Shown here: in pieces, positions 8,294 to 19,550 of the stretch
Layout: each line of letters opens with the position of its first letter
Position numbering within the stretch: the stretch's first letter is position 1
DNA from: Alphaproteobacteria bacterium
Lineage (GTDB): Bacteria > Pseudomonadota > Alphaproteobacteria > Acetobacterales > Acetobacteraceae
Reading direction: 5' to 3'
Length of the DNA stretch: 32,042 bases
Assembly (NCBI GenBank): GCA_026225015.1
Contig: JAMFRY010000038.1
Coordinates: 1 to 32,042 of the forward strand
Notes under the pieces: generated by a model
What the model was told of the DNA's origin: nothing
Databases searched by the model: none
The model's input: the letters and a program-made list of their open reading frames with translations, nothing else
Translations under genes and position numbers: made by a program

Positions 8294-9321
8294 GTTTTTG
8301 GGCCGCCGCCGCCATGCCGTTGATGCGGCGGTTGGACCCTGAAACCGCGCATCTTTTTTCACTCCGCGCCCTGCGCTGCGGCCTTGCCGGGCGCGATCCT
8401 GGCCTGGATGATCCAAGCCTTATTGTCACCGCTTTTGGCCGCAGCTTGCGCAACCCCATTGGCCTGGCGGCCGGGTTCGACAAGAACGGCGTGGCGATCG
8501 ATGCTTTGGGCCGGCTGGGCTTCGGCTTTGTCGAGGCCGGCACGGTCACCCCGCTGCCGCAGCCGGGCAATCCGCGCCCGCGTTTGTTTCGGCTGGCCGA
8601 GGATCGCGCGGTGATCAACCGGATGGGTTTCAATAACGAGGGGATCGAGGCGCTGCTGCCCCGGCTTAAAGTGGCGGACCGTTCCAAAATCGCCGTCGGC
8701 GCCAATCTTGGGATCAACAAGGAAGGGGCTAGGCCGGAGATCGACTATCCGGCGCTGGTCAAGGCCGTTGAGGCCCATGCGGATTACATCACCATCAACA
8801 TATCCTCGCCTAACACATTGGGTTTGCGGGATTTACAGAGCGAACAGCGCCTTGCCGCCATTCTGGATGCGATCACCACGCAAACCCCGCTTTTCGTGAA
8901 AATCGCGCCCGATCTCTCCGATGCCGGGTTGGCCGCCGTGGTGGAAACCTGCCTCAAGCGCAGCATTACCGGCCTGATTGTCTCCAACACCACCATCGCC
9001 CGGCCGGCGACGCTTAAAGGGGATAAAAAATCGGAGACCGGCGGACTTTCCGGCGCGCCGCTGTTTCAGCCCTCCACGCAAATGCTGGCGAAAGCCTATA
9101 AACTCGCGCAAGGAAAACTCATGCTCATCGGCGCCGGCGGTGTTTTTTCGGGCGAGGATGTTTTTGCCAAAATCCTGGCCGGCGCCAGCCTGGTGCAGCT
9201 TTATACGGGTTTTGCCTATGCCGGCCCGGCGCTCATTCCGCGGCTCAAATCGGGCCTGGCGTCGCTGCTTGCGCAAAACGGTTTCACAAGCGTCGCCCAG
9301 GCCATCGGCGCCGGCGCATGA
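8290..9321 (+). CDS. pyrD: Quinone-dependent dihydroorotate dehydrogenase
   Basis: 343 aa; NPIGLAAGFDKNGVAIDALGRLGFGFVEAGTVTPLPQPGNPRPRLFRLAEDRAVINRMGFNNEG; ITINISSPNTLGLRDLQ. Confidence 0.97.
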   Translation: MSFWAAAAMPLMRRLDPETAHLFSLRALRCGLAGRDPGLDDPSLIVTAFGRSLRNPIGLAAGFDKNGVAIDALGRLGFGFVEAGTVTPLPQPGNPRPRLFRLAEDRAVINRMGFNNEGIEALLPRLKVADRSKIAVGANLGINKEGARPEIDYPALVKAVEAHADYITINISSPNTLGLRDLQSEQRLAAILDAITTQTPLFVKIAPDLSDAGLAAVVETCLKRSITGLIVSNTTIARPATLKGDKKSETGGLSGAPLFQPSTQMLAKAYKLAQGKLMLIGAGGVFSGEDVFAKILAGASLVQLYTGFAYAGPALIPRLKSGLASLLAQNGFTSVAQAIGAGA

Positions 9322-10148
9322 GCGGGTTTTCGGAGATTGCCGCGAATTATGATGGATTCGTCGTCGATCTCTGGGGCGTGGTGCATGACGGAGTAAAACC
9401 CTATCCCAGCGTCATTGACTGTCTGCAGCAACTCCGCGCGCTGAAAAAACCGGTGGTTTTTCTCTCCAACGCGCCGCGCCGCGCCACCGCGATTGGTAGG
9501 GGTCTGGCCGCCATGGGCATCGGCGCAGAACTTTACGCCGGCATCATGTCGAGCGGCGAGGCGGTTTATCTTGCGTTGCGCGACCGCACCGATACCGATT
9601 TCGCGGCGCTGGGAAACCGGCTTTTCCATCTCGGACCCGAGCGTGATCGCGACGTGTTCGATACGCTGCCGCTCATTTCGGTGAATACGCCGGCGGAAGC
9701 GGATTTTCTGCTCAATACCGGGCCGGATGATTATCTTGGGCTAGACGATCCCAGCATTTACACGCCCATATTGAATGCGGCGCTGGCGGCCGGCCTGCCG
9801 ATGGTGTGCGCGAATCCCGATCTGGAGGTGGTGCGTGACGGCAAGCGCATCATCTGCGCGGGCCTGCTGGCGCAATACTACGTTGCCCAGGGCGGCAAGG
9901 TTGTACTGCGCGGCAAGCCGGACCCGGCGATCTACACGCCCACGCTGGCGCTGCTGGGGGTGGAAAAATCCCGCGCGTTGGCGGTCGGTGATTCGCTGCG
10001 CACTGATATGGCGGGCGCCAAGGCGGCGGGGATCGATGCGTGCTGGGTGCTCTCCGGTATCCATGCGCTGCACCCAGGTGTCGCACCCGAGCAGGCTATG
10101 CTGGCGGGGATTGCGCCGGTTGCGATTCTGCCGGAATTTGCTTGGTAG
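9318..10148 (+). CDS. HAD superfamily (class IIA, NagD-like) hydrolase
   Basis: YDGFVVDLWGVVHDGVKPYPSVIDCLQQLRALKKPVVFLSNAPRR ... GKPDPAIYTPTLALLGV...ALAVGDSLRTDMAGAKAAGID. Confidence 0.92.
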   Translation: MSGFSEIAANYDGFVVDLWGVVHDGVKPYPSVIDCLQQLRALKKPVVFLSNAPRRATAIGRGLAAMGIGAELYAGIMSSGEAVYLALRDRTDTDFAALGNRLFHLGPERDRDVFDTLPLISVNTPAEADFLLNTGPDDYLGLDDPSIYTPILNAALAAGLPMVCANPDLEVVRDGKRIICAGLLAQYYVAQGGKVVLRGKPDPAIYTPTLALLGVEKSRALAVGDSLRTDMAGAKAAGIDACWVLSGIHALHPGVAPEQAMLAGIAPVAILPEFAW

Positions 10149-10154
10149 AATTTG

Positions 10155-10982
10155 TTACGCGATGAGGGATTTCGATAATCTGTCGAATGCCGCTAGGGTT
10201 TCGACCAGCTTTGGCATTTCCTGCAAGTAAATCATGTTCGGGCCGTCGGATGGCGCATGGTCGGGGTCCTGGTGGCACTCGATGAACACTGCCGCGCAGC
10301 CCACCGCCAGCGCGGCGCGTGCCAGCACCGGCGCGAATTTGCGCTCGCCGCCCGATGACGCACCCTGGCCGCCTGGCTGTTGCACGGAATGGGTGGCGTC
10401 GAACACCACCGGATAACCAGTCTCGGCCATGATCGGCAGAGAACGCAAATCGCTGACCAAGGTGTTGTAGCCGAAGCTGACGCCGCGTTCGGTGAGCAGG
10501 ATTTTTTCATTGCCGGTGCTGGCGATTTTGGCGGCGACGTTGGCCATGTCCCAGGGCGCCAGAAACTGGCCTTTCTTCACGTTGATCGCGCGCCCGGTTT
10601 GGCCGGCGGCGAGCAGCAGATCGGTCTGGCGGCACAAAAAGGCGGGGATTTGCAGCACGTCCACCGCCTGCGACGCCGGGGCGCAATGCGCGGCGTCGTG
10701 CACATCGGTTAGCACGGGGATGCCAAAGTTTTCGCGCACACGGGCCAGGATTTCCAGACCCTTATCCATGCCGATGCCGCGCTGCGCGTTGGCCGAGGTG
10801 CGGTTGGCTTTGTCATAGCTCGACTTGTAGATCAGGCCGATGCCGAGCCTTTGCGACATCTCTGCCAAGAAGCCGGCGACCTCCATGGTGTGGGCTTCGG
10901 ATTCGATCTGGCATGGGCCGGCGATCAGGACGAAGGGCAGATTGTTGCCAATGGTCAGACTGCCGATTGTGACGTGGGTCAT
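10155..10982 (-). CDS. kdsA: 3-deoxy-8-phosphooctulonate synthase
   Basis: FVLIAGPCQIESEAHTMEVA, YKSSYDKANRTSANAQRGIGMDKGLEIL, LPIMAETGYPVVFDATHSVQQPGGQG. Start at 10982 (MTHVTIGSLTIG) rather than the longer ORF. Confidence 0.96.
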   Translation of the reverse strand: MTHVTIGSLTIGNNLPFVLIAGPCQIESEAHTMEVAGFLAEMSQRLGIGLIYKSSYDKANRTSANAQRGIGMDKGLEILARVRENFGIPVLTDVHDAAHCAPASQAVDVLQIPAFLCRQTDLLLAAGQTGRAINVKKGQFLAPWDMANVAAKIASTGNEKILLTERGVSFGYNTLVSDLRSLPIMAETGYPVVFDATHSVQQPGGQGASSGGERKFAPVLARAALAVGCAAVFIECHQDPDHAPSDGPNMIYLQEMPKLVETLAAFDRLSKSLIA

Positions 10983-11014
10983 GGGACGCTCGGGACCGGG
11001 GTCGGTTTGGGGAA

Positions 11015-11050
11015 GTGATGGGCTTCGCTTCGCTCTGCCCATCCTACGTT
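11015..11050. repeat. REP-like palindrome (GATGGGC ... GCCCATCCTACG type)
   Basis: gatgggc (11017-11023) and gcccatc (11037-11043) are perfect inverted arms around ttcgcttcgctct, followed by ctacgtt. It sits between pyrG and kdsA. Confidence 0.65.
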
Positions 11051-11058
11051 GGGTTGGG

Positions 11059-12699
<1,641 letters not shown>

Positions 12700-12750
12700 T
12701 CATACAGGAGTCGCGGAAAAAGCGACAGGGCTGGCGCTTGGCGAAGTGTC

Positions 12751-13167
12751 TTAGTTCGTTTTGCCGGGCAGAGGAACGGCTGGCTGCGGCACGGCTTGTT
12801 GCGGGGAGGCAGGGCGGGTATCGGCCGGGATTTGCGGCAGGGCATTGGCGGTGCCTGGAATCGCGGGTCCGGGAACGGCCGGCGCGCTGGCGGGCGCTGC
12901 CGGTTGCGTTGCCAATATGGCCGCGGCATTGCCGCCGACTCCGCCTTTATAAAGCAGCGCCAAGGAGAGCGAGAGCGCGAAGAACGCGGTGCCCAGAATG
13001 GCGGTGGTGCGGGTGAGCAGGTTGGCGGTGCCCCGGCCGGTCAAAAAACTGCCCATGCCTTGCGCGCCGCCCAGCCCCAGCCCGCCGCCCTCGCTCCGCT
13101 GGATCAACACCACGCCGATCAGCGCGATGGTGATGAAGACATGCAGAACGAGTAGAACCTTGATCAT
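12751..13167 (-). CDS. secG: Preprotein translocase subunit SecG
   Basis: 138 aa; VLLVLHVFITIALIGVVLIQRSEGGGLGLGG...TRTTAILGTAFFALSLSLALL; Ala/Pro-rich C-terminal tail. Confidence 0.95.
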   Translation of the reverse strand: MIKVLLVLHVFITIALIGVVLIQRSEGGGLGLGGAQGMGSFLTGRGTANLLTRTTAILGTAFFALSLSLALLYKGGVGGNAAAILATQPAAPASAPAVPGPAIPGTANALPQIPADTRPASPQQAVPQPAVPLPGKTN

Positions 13168-13267
13168 CCAAAACCTTGCCTGAAGCTTGAACCGCGCAGG
13201 CTGACGCCCGGGTTGCGCGGGGTTCTAAGCAGAGATTCGCGGCTTGTCCAACGCAACGGCCACCGCC

Positions 13268-14446
13268 TCACTCCGCCGGCCGCCGGCCTCTAAGCTTGCG
13301 CATCCCCGTTTGCGCCATCTGCCGCGCCATCAGGCCCCACAGATCATCATAGTCCTTGGTACCTGCCGTGATTTCCAGATAGCCCTCTCGGACGATCCGG
13401 GCGCGGCGGAATGCAAGGGCGAACAGGCCTCGCGCCCAGGTAGAAAAGATCAGCCTCCGCCAGAAGCGCGCCTGGCGCAAGGACCGGCGGATCGGCGCGG
13501 TCGCTTTCAGATAGAGCGCGAAGGCCGTGTCCGGCCGTCCTGCTGCCGCCGCTTGCGCGATCGCGGCGCCGGCCGCCGCACCGCTTTCAATCGCGTAGCC
13601 AATGCCCTCGCCGGTGATCGGATCGACGAAGCCGGCCGCGTCGCCGCATAAAAGAATGCGACCGCGTCCGGGCGCCGGGCGGCGGCCACCGAAAGGCAGG
13701 TACTGGCCCTTGACCTTGTAGCGCGCCGGATCGAGCCCCTTCGCCGTCAGATAGGCGTTCAAACGCTCGCGCAGATACGGATTGCGCCGGTGCACGCCGC
13801 CAACGCCGATGGTGAACGTTTCGCGCTTGGGAAACACCCAGCCATAGCCCCAATTGGCCACGCCGAAATCGATCTCCGCATCGTCCCCCTGTTTCGGCAG
13901 GTCGGCGCGGGGAACCTCCACCTCGAGGCCAAAGCCGATCGCGCGCGGGTCGAACGCGGCGCCGAACAGCTGCTTGGCCACCGTACTCGAGACGCCATCC
14001 GCGCCGACCAGATGGCCAAAACGCAGCGTCCTGCCCGATTTCAGCCGCAGCGTCCGCGCAGCCGGGTCGATTACGTCCACGGCGTCACCCAGCACCGCGA
14101 CTGCGCCGGCCGCCCGCGCCAGAGCCACCATGTGCGCGTCGAACGCCCGGCGCATGGTCAAATGCAGCCGTCCATCCATACGCGAGAGCGCCTCGCCCGC
14201 CATCAGGAAGAGCATCTGGTCCGAGTCGCCGACGATGGCGGCCGGCAGGGACTGTTCGAACACGGTCTCGAACTGGACCCGACAGCGCTCGGTCAGGCCA
14301 CCACCGCAGAGCTTGGCGCGGGGAAATTCGGCCTTGTCGATCAGGCAGACGCGCATGCCCGCTTGCGCCGCGGTGAAGGCGGCCGCCGCGCCCGCTGGCC
14401 CGCCGCCGGCCACGATCACGTCGAAATCGTCCGGCTCAGACGGCAA
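13268..14446 (-). CDS. Geranylgeranyl reductase family FAD-dependent oxidoreductase
   Basis: 392 aa; DVIVAGGGPAGAAAAFTAAQAGMRVCLIDKAEFPRAKLCGGGLTERC; ILLCGDAAGFVDPITGEGIGYAIESG. Confidence 0.92.
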   Translation of the reverse strand: MPSEPDDFDVIVAGGGPAGAAAAFTAAQAGMRVCLIDKAEFPRAKLCGGGLTERCRVQFETVFEQSLPAAIVGDSDQMLFLMAGEALSRMDGRLHLTMRRAFDAHMVALARAAGAVAVLGDAVDVIDPAARTLRLKSGRTLRFGHLVGADGVSSTVAKQLFGAAFDPRAIGFGLEVEVPRADLPKQGDDAEIDFGVANWGYGWVFPKRETFTIGVGGVHRRNPYLRERLNAYLTAKGLDPARYKVKGQYLPFGGRRPAPGRGRILLCGDAAGFVDPITGEGIGYAIESGAAAGAAIAQAAAAGRPDTAFALYLKATAPIRRSLRQARFWRRLIFSTWARGLFALAFRRARIVREGYLEITAGTKDYDDLWGLMARQMAQTGMRKLRGRRPAE

Positions 14447-14476
14447 GGTGATGGTCCAAAGCGTTAGCTGATATGG

Positions 14477-15208
14477 TTAGCTAACTGGGGCGCTGGCGGC
14501 GATGGCCAGGAAGTCAGCGGCGTTCAGGCTGGCGCCGCCGACCAGCGCGCCGCCCACCTCCGGCAGCGCCAAAAGGCTCGCCGCATTGCCGGGCGTCACC
14601 GAGCCGCCATAGAGAATCGGCGTTGCCGCGCCTGTTTCCGGAAACTGCGCGATCAGCACCGCGCGAATCGCTGCATGCATGGCGGTGACATCGGCTTCGC
14701 TGGGGGTGCGGCCGGTGCCGATCGCCCAGATCGGCTCATAGGCGATCAGCCCTTTGAACGCCGGTGGCAGGCTATGGGTGAGTTGCTGGCGCACCACGGC
14801 CTCGGCCTCGCCGGCATCGCGCTCTGCCTCGCTCTCGCCGACACAGACGATGGGAATCAGCCCGGCGGCGAGGGCGGCCAGGACCTTGGCGGCGACATCG
14901 GCATTGGTCTCGCCATGATCGGCGCGGCGTTCGGAATGGCCGAGGATGACGTAACTGGCGCCCGATTCGGCCAATAACGCAGCACATACATCGCCGGTAT
15001 GCGCGCCGGAGCCGTTGGCATGGCAATCCTGGGCGCCCAGTTCGGCGCCGCTGTCTTTCAGGGCGGCGGCGAAGCCTGGCAGCAAGGGAAAAGGCGGGCA
15101 AACAATCAACTGTGCCGGGCTTGGGGTGGACGACAAGGCGCTTGCATAGGGTGCGATATCGGTGAATTTGCCGTTCATTTTCCAATTTCCGGCGATGATC
15201 TGTCGCAT
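14477..15208 (-). CDS. tpiA: Triosephosphate isomerase
   Basis: 243 aa; MRQIIAGNWKMNG; YVILGHSERR; AYEPIWAIGTGRTPS; ILYGGSVTPGNA; RBS AAGGAGAACAAATG. Confidence 0.97.
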   Translation of the reverse strand: MRQIIAGNWKMNGKFTDIAPYASALSSTPSPAQLIVCPPFPLLPGFAAALKDSGAELGAQDCHANGSGAHTGDVCAALLAESGASYVILGHSERRADHGETNADVAAKVLAALAAGLIPIVCVGESEAERDAGEAEAVVRQQLTHSLPPAFKGLIAYEPIWAIGTGRTPSEADVTAMHAAIRAVLIAQFPETGAATPILYGGSVTPGNAASLLALPEVGGALVGGASLNAADFLAIAASAPVS

Positions 15209-15326
15209 TTGTTCTCCTTGGGCGCGGGGTTAGAGCGTTGGCAACGTGCCATGCCGCAATCGGCGCTGCAATGAAGCGTGCAGGTCAGGCCATAGCTAGG
15301 CGCATGGTGCGGTGCAACATATTTTC

Positions 15327-15356
15327 TTGACATTTTCTGCTGCAATGCAACATAAA
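15327..15356 (+). promoter_or_regulatory. Putative sigma70-type promoter with flanking TGCAACATA direct repeats
   Basis: TTGACA (15327-15332), 18-bp spacer to CATAAA (15351-15356). TGCAACATA occurs at 15313-15321 and 15346-15354. Confidence 0.5.
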
Positions 15357-15424
15357 ACTTACTCGATGTTAAGGAATCTCGATTACCAAAAGGTCGTCGA
15401 AATTGCATCGTTAAGGAGAAGGTA

Positions 15425-15616
15425 ATGTTTTATTTTCTTGTCTGCCTGTTTGTCGGGATTGCGGCCGTGGTGCTCGCGCAAAAGGCGGATATCGAGTGTG
15501 TAAATACTCCGCTTTTCCAGGATCCCGTTCTGAAATCCTTTGCAATCAAGCCCGCCGCGAAACGGCAGGAAGATCGGGCCAGTCACGCAATGCTAGCGCA
15601 GCTGGCGCAGCAGTAA
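15425..15616 (+). CDS. Candidate small single-TM membrane protein (63 aa)
   Basis: MFYFLVCLFVGIAAVVLAQKADIECVNTP...; strong RBS TTAAGGAGAAGGTAATG; lies just downstream of the putative promoter. Confidence 0.5.
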   Translation: MFYFLVCLFVGIAAVVLAQKADIECVNTPLFQDPVLKSFAIKPAAKRQEDRASHAMLAQLAQQ

Positions 15617-15967
15617 GACTGCACCCAATAGACCAATGGTCATGGCGATCCCGCCTGCGGGCTGAATTGCTTTGGCCATCTCCCGGCGAATAATCTGCCG
15701 CGCGAAGCCTTCGCCGTCCTGCGCGGCGATGGCCTGTTTGAGCCGGGCTTCGGCCCGCGGCAATTGAATGCGCTGCAATATCCAGATGACGGCATTGCAC
15801 AACAGGGTGGCGGTTAGAATCTGCAAGGCCGCGCGGTAACCGGTGCCCGGCAGATGCCGCATCGACAGGCTAATCAAGCAGCCGGCGATGAAATAAACGA
15901 TTGAAATGGTAACCAGCGCGACGCGGGTGGCGACGCTGTAATTGCCGGGCGAGACGGTGATAGGCAT
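15593..15967 (-). CDS. Hypothetical membrane protein
   Basis: MPITVSPGNYSVATRVALVTISIVYFIAGCLISL...LQILTATLLCNAVIWILQRI...GGIAMTIGLLGAVLLLRQLR: several hydrophobic segments. Start uncertain. Confidence 0.5.
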   Translation of the reverse strand: MPITVSPGNYSVATRVALVTISIVYFIAGCLISLSMRHLPGTGYRAALQILTATLLCNAVIWILQRIQLPRAEARLKQAIAAQDGEGFARQIIRREMAKAIQPAGGIAMTIGLLGAVLLLRQLR

Positions 15968-16118
15968 TTTTGTCCGGATCAGACCTTCGCGGGGAAAAGC
16001 TGTGGCGGCAATAGACCGAATCGTCCCGCCGCGCCATGCGCGGGTAAGGCAAATACTGTTGAATTGCCCGCTTCGGGCGGCGTGGCTATAGAGGCGCCGC
16101 CTCGGAGTAGTACTTGCC

Positions 16119-17999
16119 ATGATGTCCCGCCTGCGAAAACTTCTGGAAAACTGGGTTGCGCGCGTTTTTTTCGTGCTGCTGTTCCTGGTTTTCGTGTTCT
16201 GGGGCATCTCCAACGTGGTGACGCTGATCGGCAGCAACAGCGCCGTGGCGCATGTGGACGGCCGTCCGGTGGATGTGTCCCTGCTGCAGGCGGAGTATCA
16301 AAAGGAGCTTGGCCGGGCGATGCAGAGCAACCCGGCGCAGCCGGATCTGGCGGCCCGCCAGCAGATCGCCCAGGCAGCGATGACGGTGGTTCTGCGCCAG
16401 CTTGTGTTGCAGGTGGAACAGAAACGCCTGGGGCTGGCGGTGCCCGATAGCGTGTTGCGGCAAACCGTGTATGGCGTGCCGGCGTTCCAGAGCAATGGCC
16501 GGTTCAATCAGGCGAAATTCAACCAGGTTTTGCAAGCGAATGATTCTTCTCCGGATCAGTTTCTGGCCTTGGTACGACAGGATCTGGGGAACGATCAGTT
16601 GGTTCAAACCGTGGCGGCCGGGGTGGCGGCGCCGCAGGAATTGAGCAACCGGATTTTCAACTTCGTCTCCGAGCAGCGTTTAGCCGAATCGGTGGATATC
16701 TCCGCCGCCGCGCAAGCACCGCCGGCTTTGCCCCCGGATGCGGTATTGCAGCGCTACTGGAGGAACCACCCGGCGGCGTTCACCGCGCCGGAATACCGGG
16801 AGGCCAAAATCGTCGTCCTCTCGGCGCAGACCTTGGCGCCAGGGCAACCGGTCTCGGACGCCGAAATCCACGCCGCATATAATGCGAGTTATGCGCAGGA
16901 GAATGTGACGCCGACTCGCAGCGTGCAGGTGATTACGGCGCCGGATCGGACCAGCGCTGCCAGGCTCGCCGCTCTGTGGCAAACCGGCGCGAGTTGGAGC
17001 GCCATGCAGGCGGCCGCGACAAAAACCGGCAGCTCCGCGGTGGAGTTGGATAAGGCCACGCAGGTTCAAATCCCTTCGCCGGACTTGGCAAACGCGGTAT
17101 TCGCGGCCGCGCCGTTTACCATTGGCGGCCCGCTGCAAGGGGCGATGGGATATTTCGTCTTCAACGTGATCAACGAGACGGCAGGTGGCGCGCCGCCGCT
17201 CTCCCAGGTTTCGGACCAGATCAAGCAGCAGATCCAACTGCAGAAAGCGCAAGTGCAAGTGAACCAGGACGTAGACAACGTGCAGGACGCGCTGGCGGGG
17301 CAGACGCCGTTAGATCAGTTGCCGGGCAATCTGGGTCTGGTTGCGGTTGAAGGGACGCTCGATGCAAATGGCAGTACGCCGGATGGTCAACCGGCCCCGA
17401 TTCCGGGCGGCGATGAGCTGCGTAACGCCATTATCAAAGCAATCTTCGCCGCCCATCCCGGCGATTCGGCGCAGCTCATCAACGGTCCGGATAACGGCTA
17501 TTTCGCCTTCACCTTGGATACGATCACGCCGCCGGCGATTGAGCCTTATGATACGGTGAAACAAACGGTGGCGGCGGCATGGAGTCAAGACGCTCTGTTG
17601 CGCGAGGCCGAGGTGAAAGCGGCGGCGCTGCTGAATGCGGTGAATCACGGCCAGAGCCTGGATGCGGCGGCACAGGGGGCTGGCTATTCCGTCTCGATGC
17701 TGCCGCCGGTCACCCGTAACGCGCCGCCCAGCGGCGTTTCCAAGCAGATGGTTGATATATTGTTCAGCCTCAGCCAAGGCCAGGCAACCATGCAGCAAAC
17801 CGCAGATGGCTTCCAGGTGGTGGCCTTGGCGTCGATAAACCGGCCAAAGCCGGCGGATGACCCGAATACTTGGAATGAAGTCGGCCAGGCGATGACAAAA
17901 TCGCTTGCAGATGACACGGTAGCGAGCTTTATCGCAGGATTGCAGGGCCGTGATAAGGTAACAGTCGATGCCAAACTCTACGCGCAGATCTACCAATGA
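16119..17999 (+). CDS. ppiD: Periplasmic folding chaperone, PpiD/SurA-N-domain family peptidylprolyl isomerase
   Basis: 626 aa; MMSRLRKLLENWVARVFFVLLFLVFVFWGISNV TM anchor followed by VAHVDGRPVDVSLLQAEYQKEL SurA_N-like region. Confidence 0.88.
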   Translation: MMSRLRKLLENWVARVFFVLLFLVFVFWGISNVVTLIGSNSAVAHVDGRPVDVSLLQAEYQKELGRAMQSNPAQPDLAARQQIAQAAMTVVLRQLVLQVEQKRLGLAVPDSVLRQTVYGVPAFQSNGRFNQAKFNQVLQANDSSPDQFLALVRQDLGNDQLVQTVAAGVAAPQELSNRIFNFVSEQRLAESVDISAAAQAPPALPPDAVLQRYWRNHPAAFTAPEYREAKIVVLSAQTLAPGQPVSDAEIHAAYNASYAQENVTPTRSVQVITAPDRTSAARLAALWQTGASWSAMQAAATKTGSSAVELDKATQVQIPSPDLANAVFAAAPFTIGGPLQGAMGYFVFNVINETAGGAPPLSQVSDQIKQQIQLQKAQVQVNQDVDNVQDALAGQTPLDQLPGNLGLVAVEGTLDANGSTPDGQPAPIPGGDELRNAIIKAIFAAHPGDSAQLINGPDNGYFAFTLDTITPPAIEPYDTVKQTVAAAWSQDALLREAEVKAAALLNAVNHGQSLDAAAQGAGYSVSMLPPVTRNAPPSGVSKQMVDILFSLSQGQATMQQTADGFQVVALASINRPKPADDPNTWNEVGQAMTKSLADDTVASFIAGLQGRDKVTVDAKLYAQIYQ

Positions 18000-18020
18000 G
18001 GCTGAAAGATTCTTGAACCC

Positions 18021-19550
18021 ATGAATGCTGCTGTTCCACCCGGATATGATGCTTTTCGCGCAGCCTATGAGGCCGGACGCGGCGCGCTGGTGTGGCGGCA
18101 CGATGTCGCCGATTTGCTGACGCCGGTCGCGGCGTTTTTAAAGTTGGCGCATGGCAAAAAATTCTCGTTTCTGCTGGAGAGCGTGGAAGGCGGCGCGGCG
18201 CGCGGGCGCTATTCGGTCATCGGCATGGCGCCGGACCTGATCTGGCGCTGCGATGAGGGCGTGGCCTCCATCAACCGCAATGCACAAGCCGCGCCGGATG
18301 CGTTCGAAGCGTTAAACGATGCGCCGCTCGATAGCCTGCGCAAATTGATCGCGCAAACGCGGCTGGACGTACCGGAAGGCCTGCCGCCGATGACCGGCGG
18401 ACTCTCAGGGTATCTCGGCTATGACATGGTGCGGCTGATGGAAAAACTGCCGGATTCCAACCCGGACGAGCTGGGCATCCCCGACGGCATTCTGGTGCGG
18501 CCGAGCTTGTTCGCGATTTTTGACAGCATTACCGACGAGCTGACACTGGCGGCGCCGGTTTATCCGCGTGAGGACGTTATTGCGAGCCAGGCCTATGCGG
18601 CGGCGGAAGAGCTTCTGGCTGAAGCGGCCGCGGCGCTGGACAAGCCGGTGCCAAAACTATTCTGCCCCGCAACATTGCCAGAGCCGGTCGCAACGTCGAA
18701 CATGACGAAGCCCGAATTCCTCGCGATGGTGGCGCGTGCCAAGGAATATGTTGCGGCGGGCGATGTGTTTCAGGTGGTGCTGAGCCAGCGCTTCGAGGCG
18801 CCGTTCGTCATGCCGCCCTTCGCGCTGTATCGATCGTTGCGACGGATCAATCCGGCACCGTTTCTGTTCTACCTCGATTTTGGGGATTTCGTGGCGGTGG
18901 GTTCAAGCCCGGAAATCCTGGTGCGGCTGCGCGGCGGGGTGGTGACCATCCGGCCTCTGGCCGGAACCCGCAGGCGCGGCGCCAATAAAACCGAAGACGA
19001 CGCCCTGGAAGCGGAATTGCTGGGTGATCCGAAAGAGCGCGCCGAGCATCTGATGCTGCTCGATTTGGGCCGCAATGATGTCGGCAGGGTATCGGAAATC
19101 GGCTCGGTGAAAGTGGTGGAAAGTTTTGCGATCGAGCGCTTCAGCCATGTGATGCATATCTCCTCCACCGTGGAAGGGCGGATCAGCCCGGAATATGATG
19201 CGTTGGATGCGCTGGTCGCTGGTTTTCCGGCCGGAACCTTGTCCGGCGCGCCGAAGGTACGGGCGATGGAGATTATCGAAGAGCTGGAGCCCTCGCGGCG
19301 CGGGCTGTATGGCGGCTGCATTGGCTATTTTGCCGCGAATGGCACGATGGATACCTGCATCGCCTTGCGCACCGCGCTGGTGAAGGACGGCACGATGTAT
19401 GTGCAGGCCGGCGTGGGCGTGGTGGCGGATTCCGACGCGCAGGCTGAATATGCCGAAACTGTGCAAAAGGCGCGGGCATTGTTCCGGGCCGCCGAGGATG
19501 CGGTGCGCTACGCCGATCATGGAAACCTGAAGCGGGAGCGCTCTGCATGA
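18021..19550 (+). CDS. trpE: Anthranilate synthase component I
   Basis: 509 aa; [74 protein letters not shown]. Confidence 0.97.
   Translation: MNAAVPPGYDAFRAAYEAGRGALVWRHDVADLLTPVAAFLKLAHGKKFSFLLESVEGGAARGRYSVIGMAPDLIWRCDEGVASINRNAQAAPDAFEALNDAPLDSLRKLIAQTRLDVPEGLPPMTGGLSGYLGYDMVRLMEKLPDSNPDELGIPDGILVRPSLFAIFDSITDELTLAAPVYPREDVIASQAYAAAEELLAEAAAALDKPVPKLFCPATLPEPVATSNMTKPEFLAMVARAKEYVAAGDVFQVVLSQRFEAPFVMPPFALYRSLRRINPAPFLFYLDFGDFVAVGSSPEILVRLRGGVVTIRPLAGTRRRGANKTEDDALEAELLGDPKERAEHLMLLDLGRNDVGRVSEIGSVKVVESFAIERFSHVMHISSTVEGRISPEYDALDALVAGFPAGTLSGAPKVRAMEIIEELEPSRRGLYGGCIGYFAANGTMDTCIALRTALVKDGTMYVQAGVGVVADSDAQAEYAETVQKARALFRAAEDAVRYADHGNLKRERSA

Noticed and set aside
14476-14485. Perfect palindrome GTTAGCTAAC at the tpiA stop codon
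   Set aside because: Only 10 bp and overlapping the stop codon; too short and no context to support a regulatory role.
15341-15354. Shared 16-mer tgctgcaatgcaacat also present near 26200
   Set aside because: The second copy lies in the DEAD helicase coding region (NVALQQALSA codons); most likely coincidence.
18000-18020. Possible trp attenuator upstream of trpE
   Set aside because: Only 21 bp between ppiD and trpE; no Trp-rich leader ORF or alternative hairpins fit.
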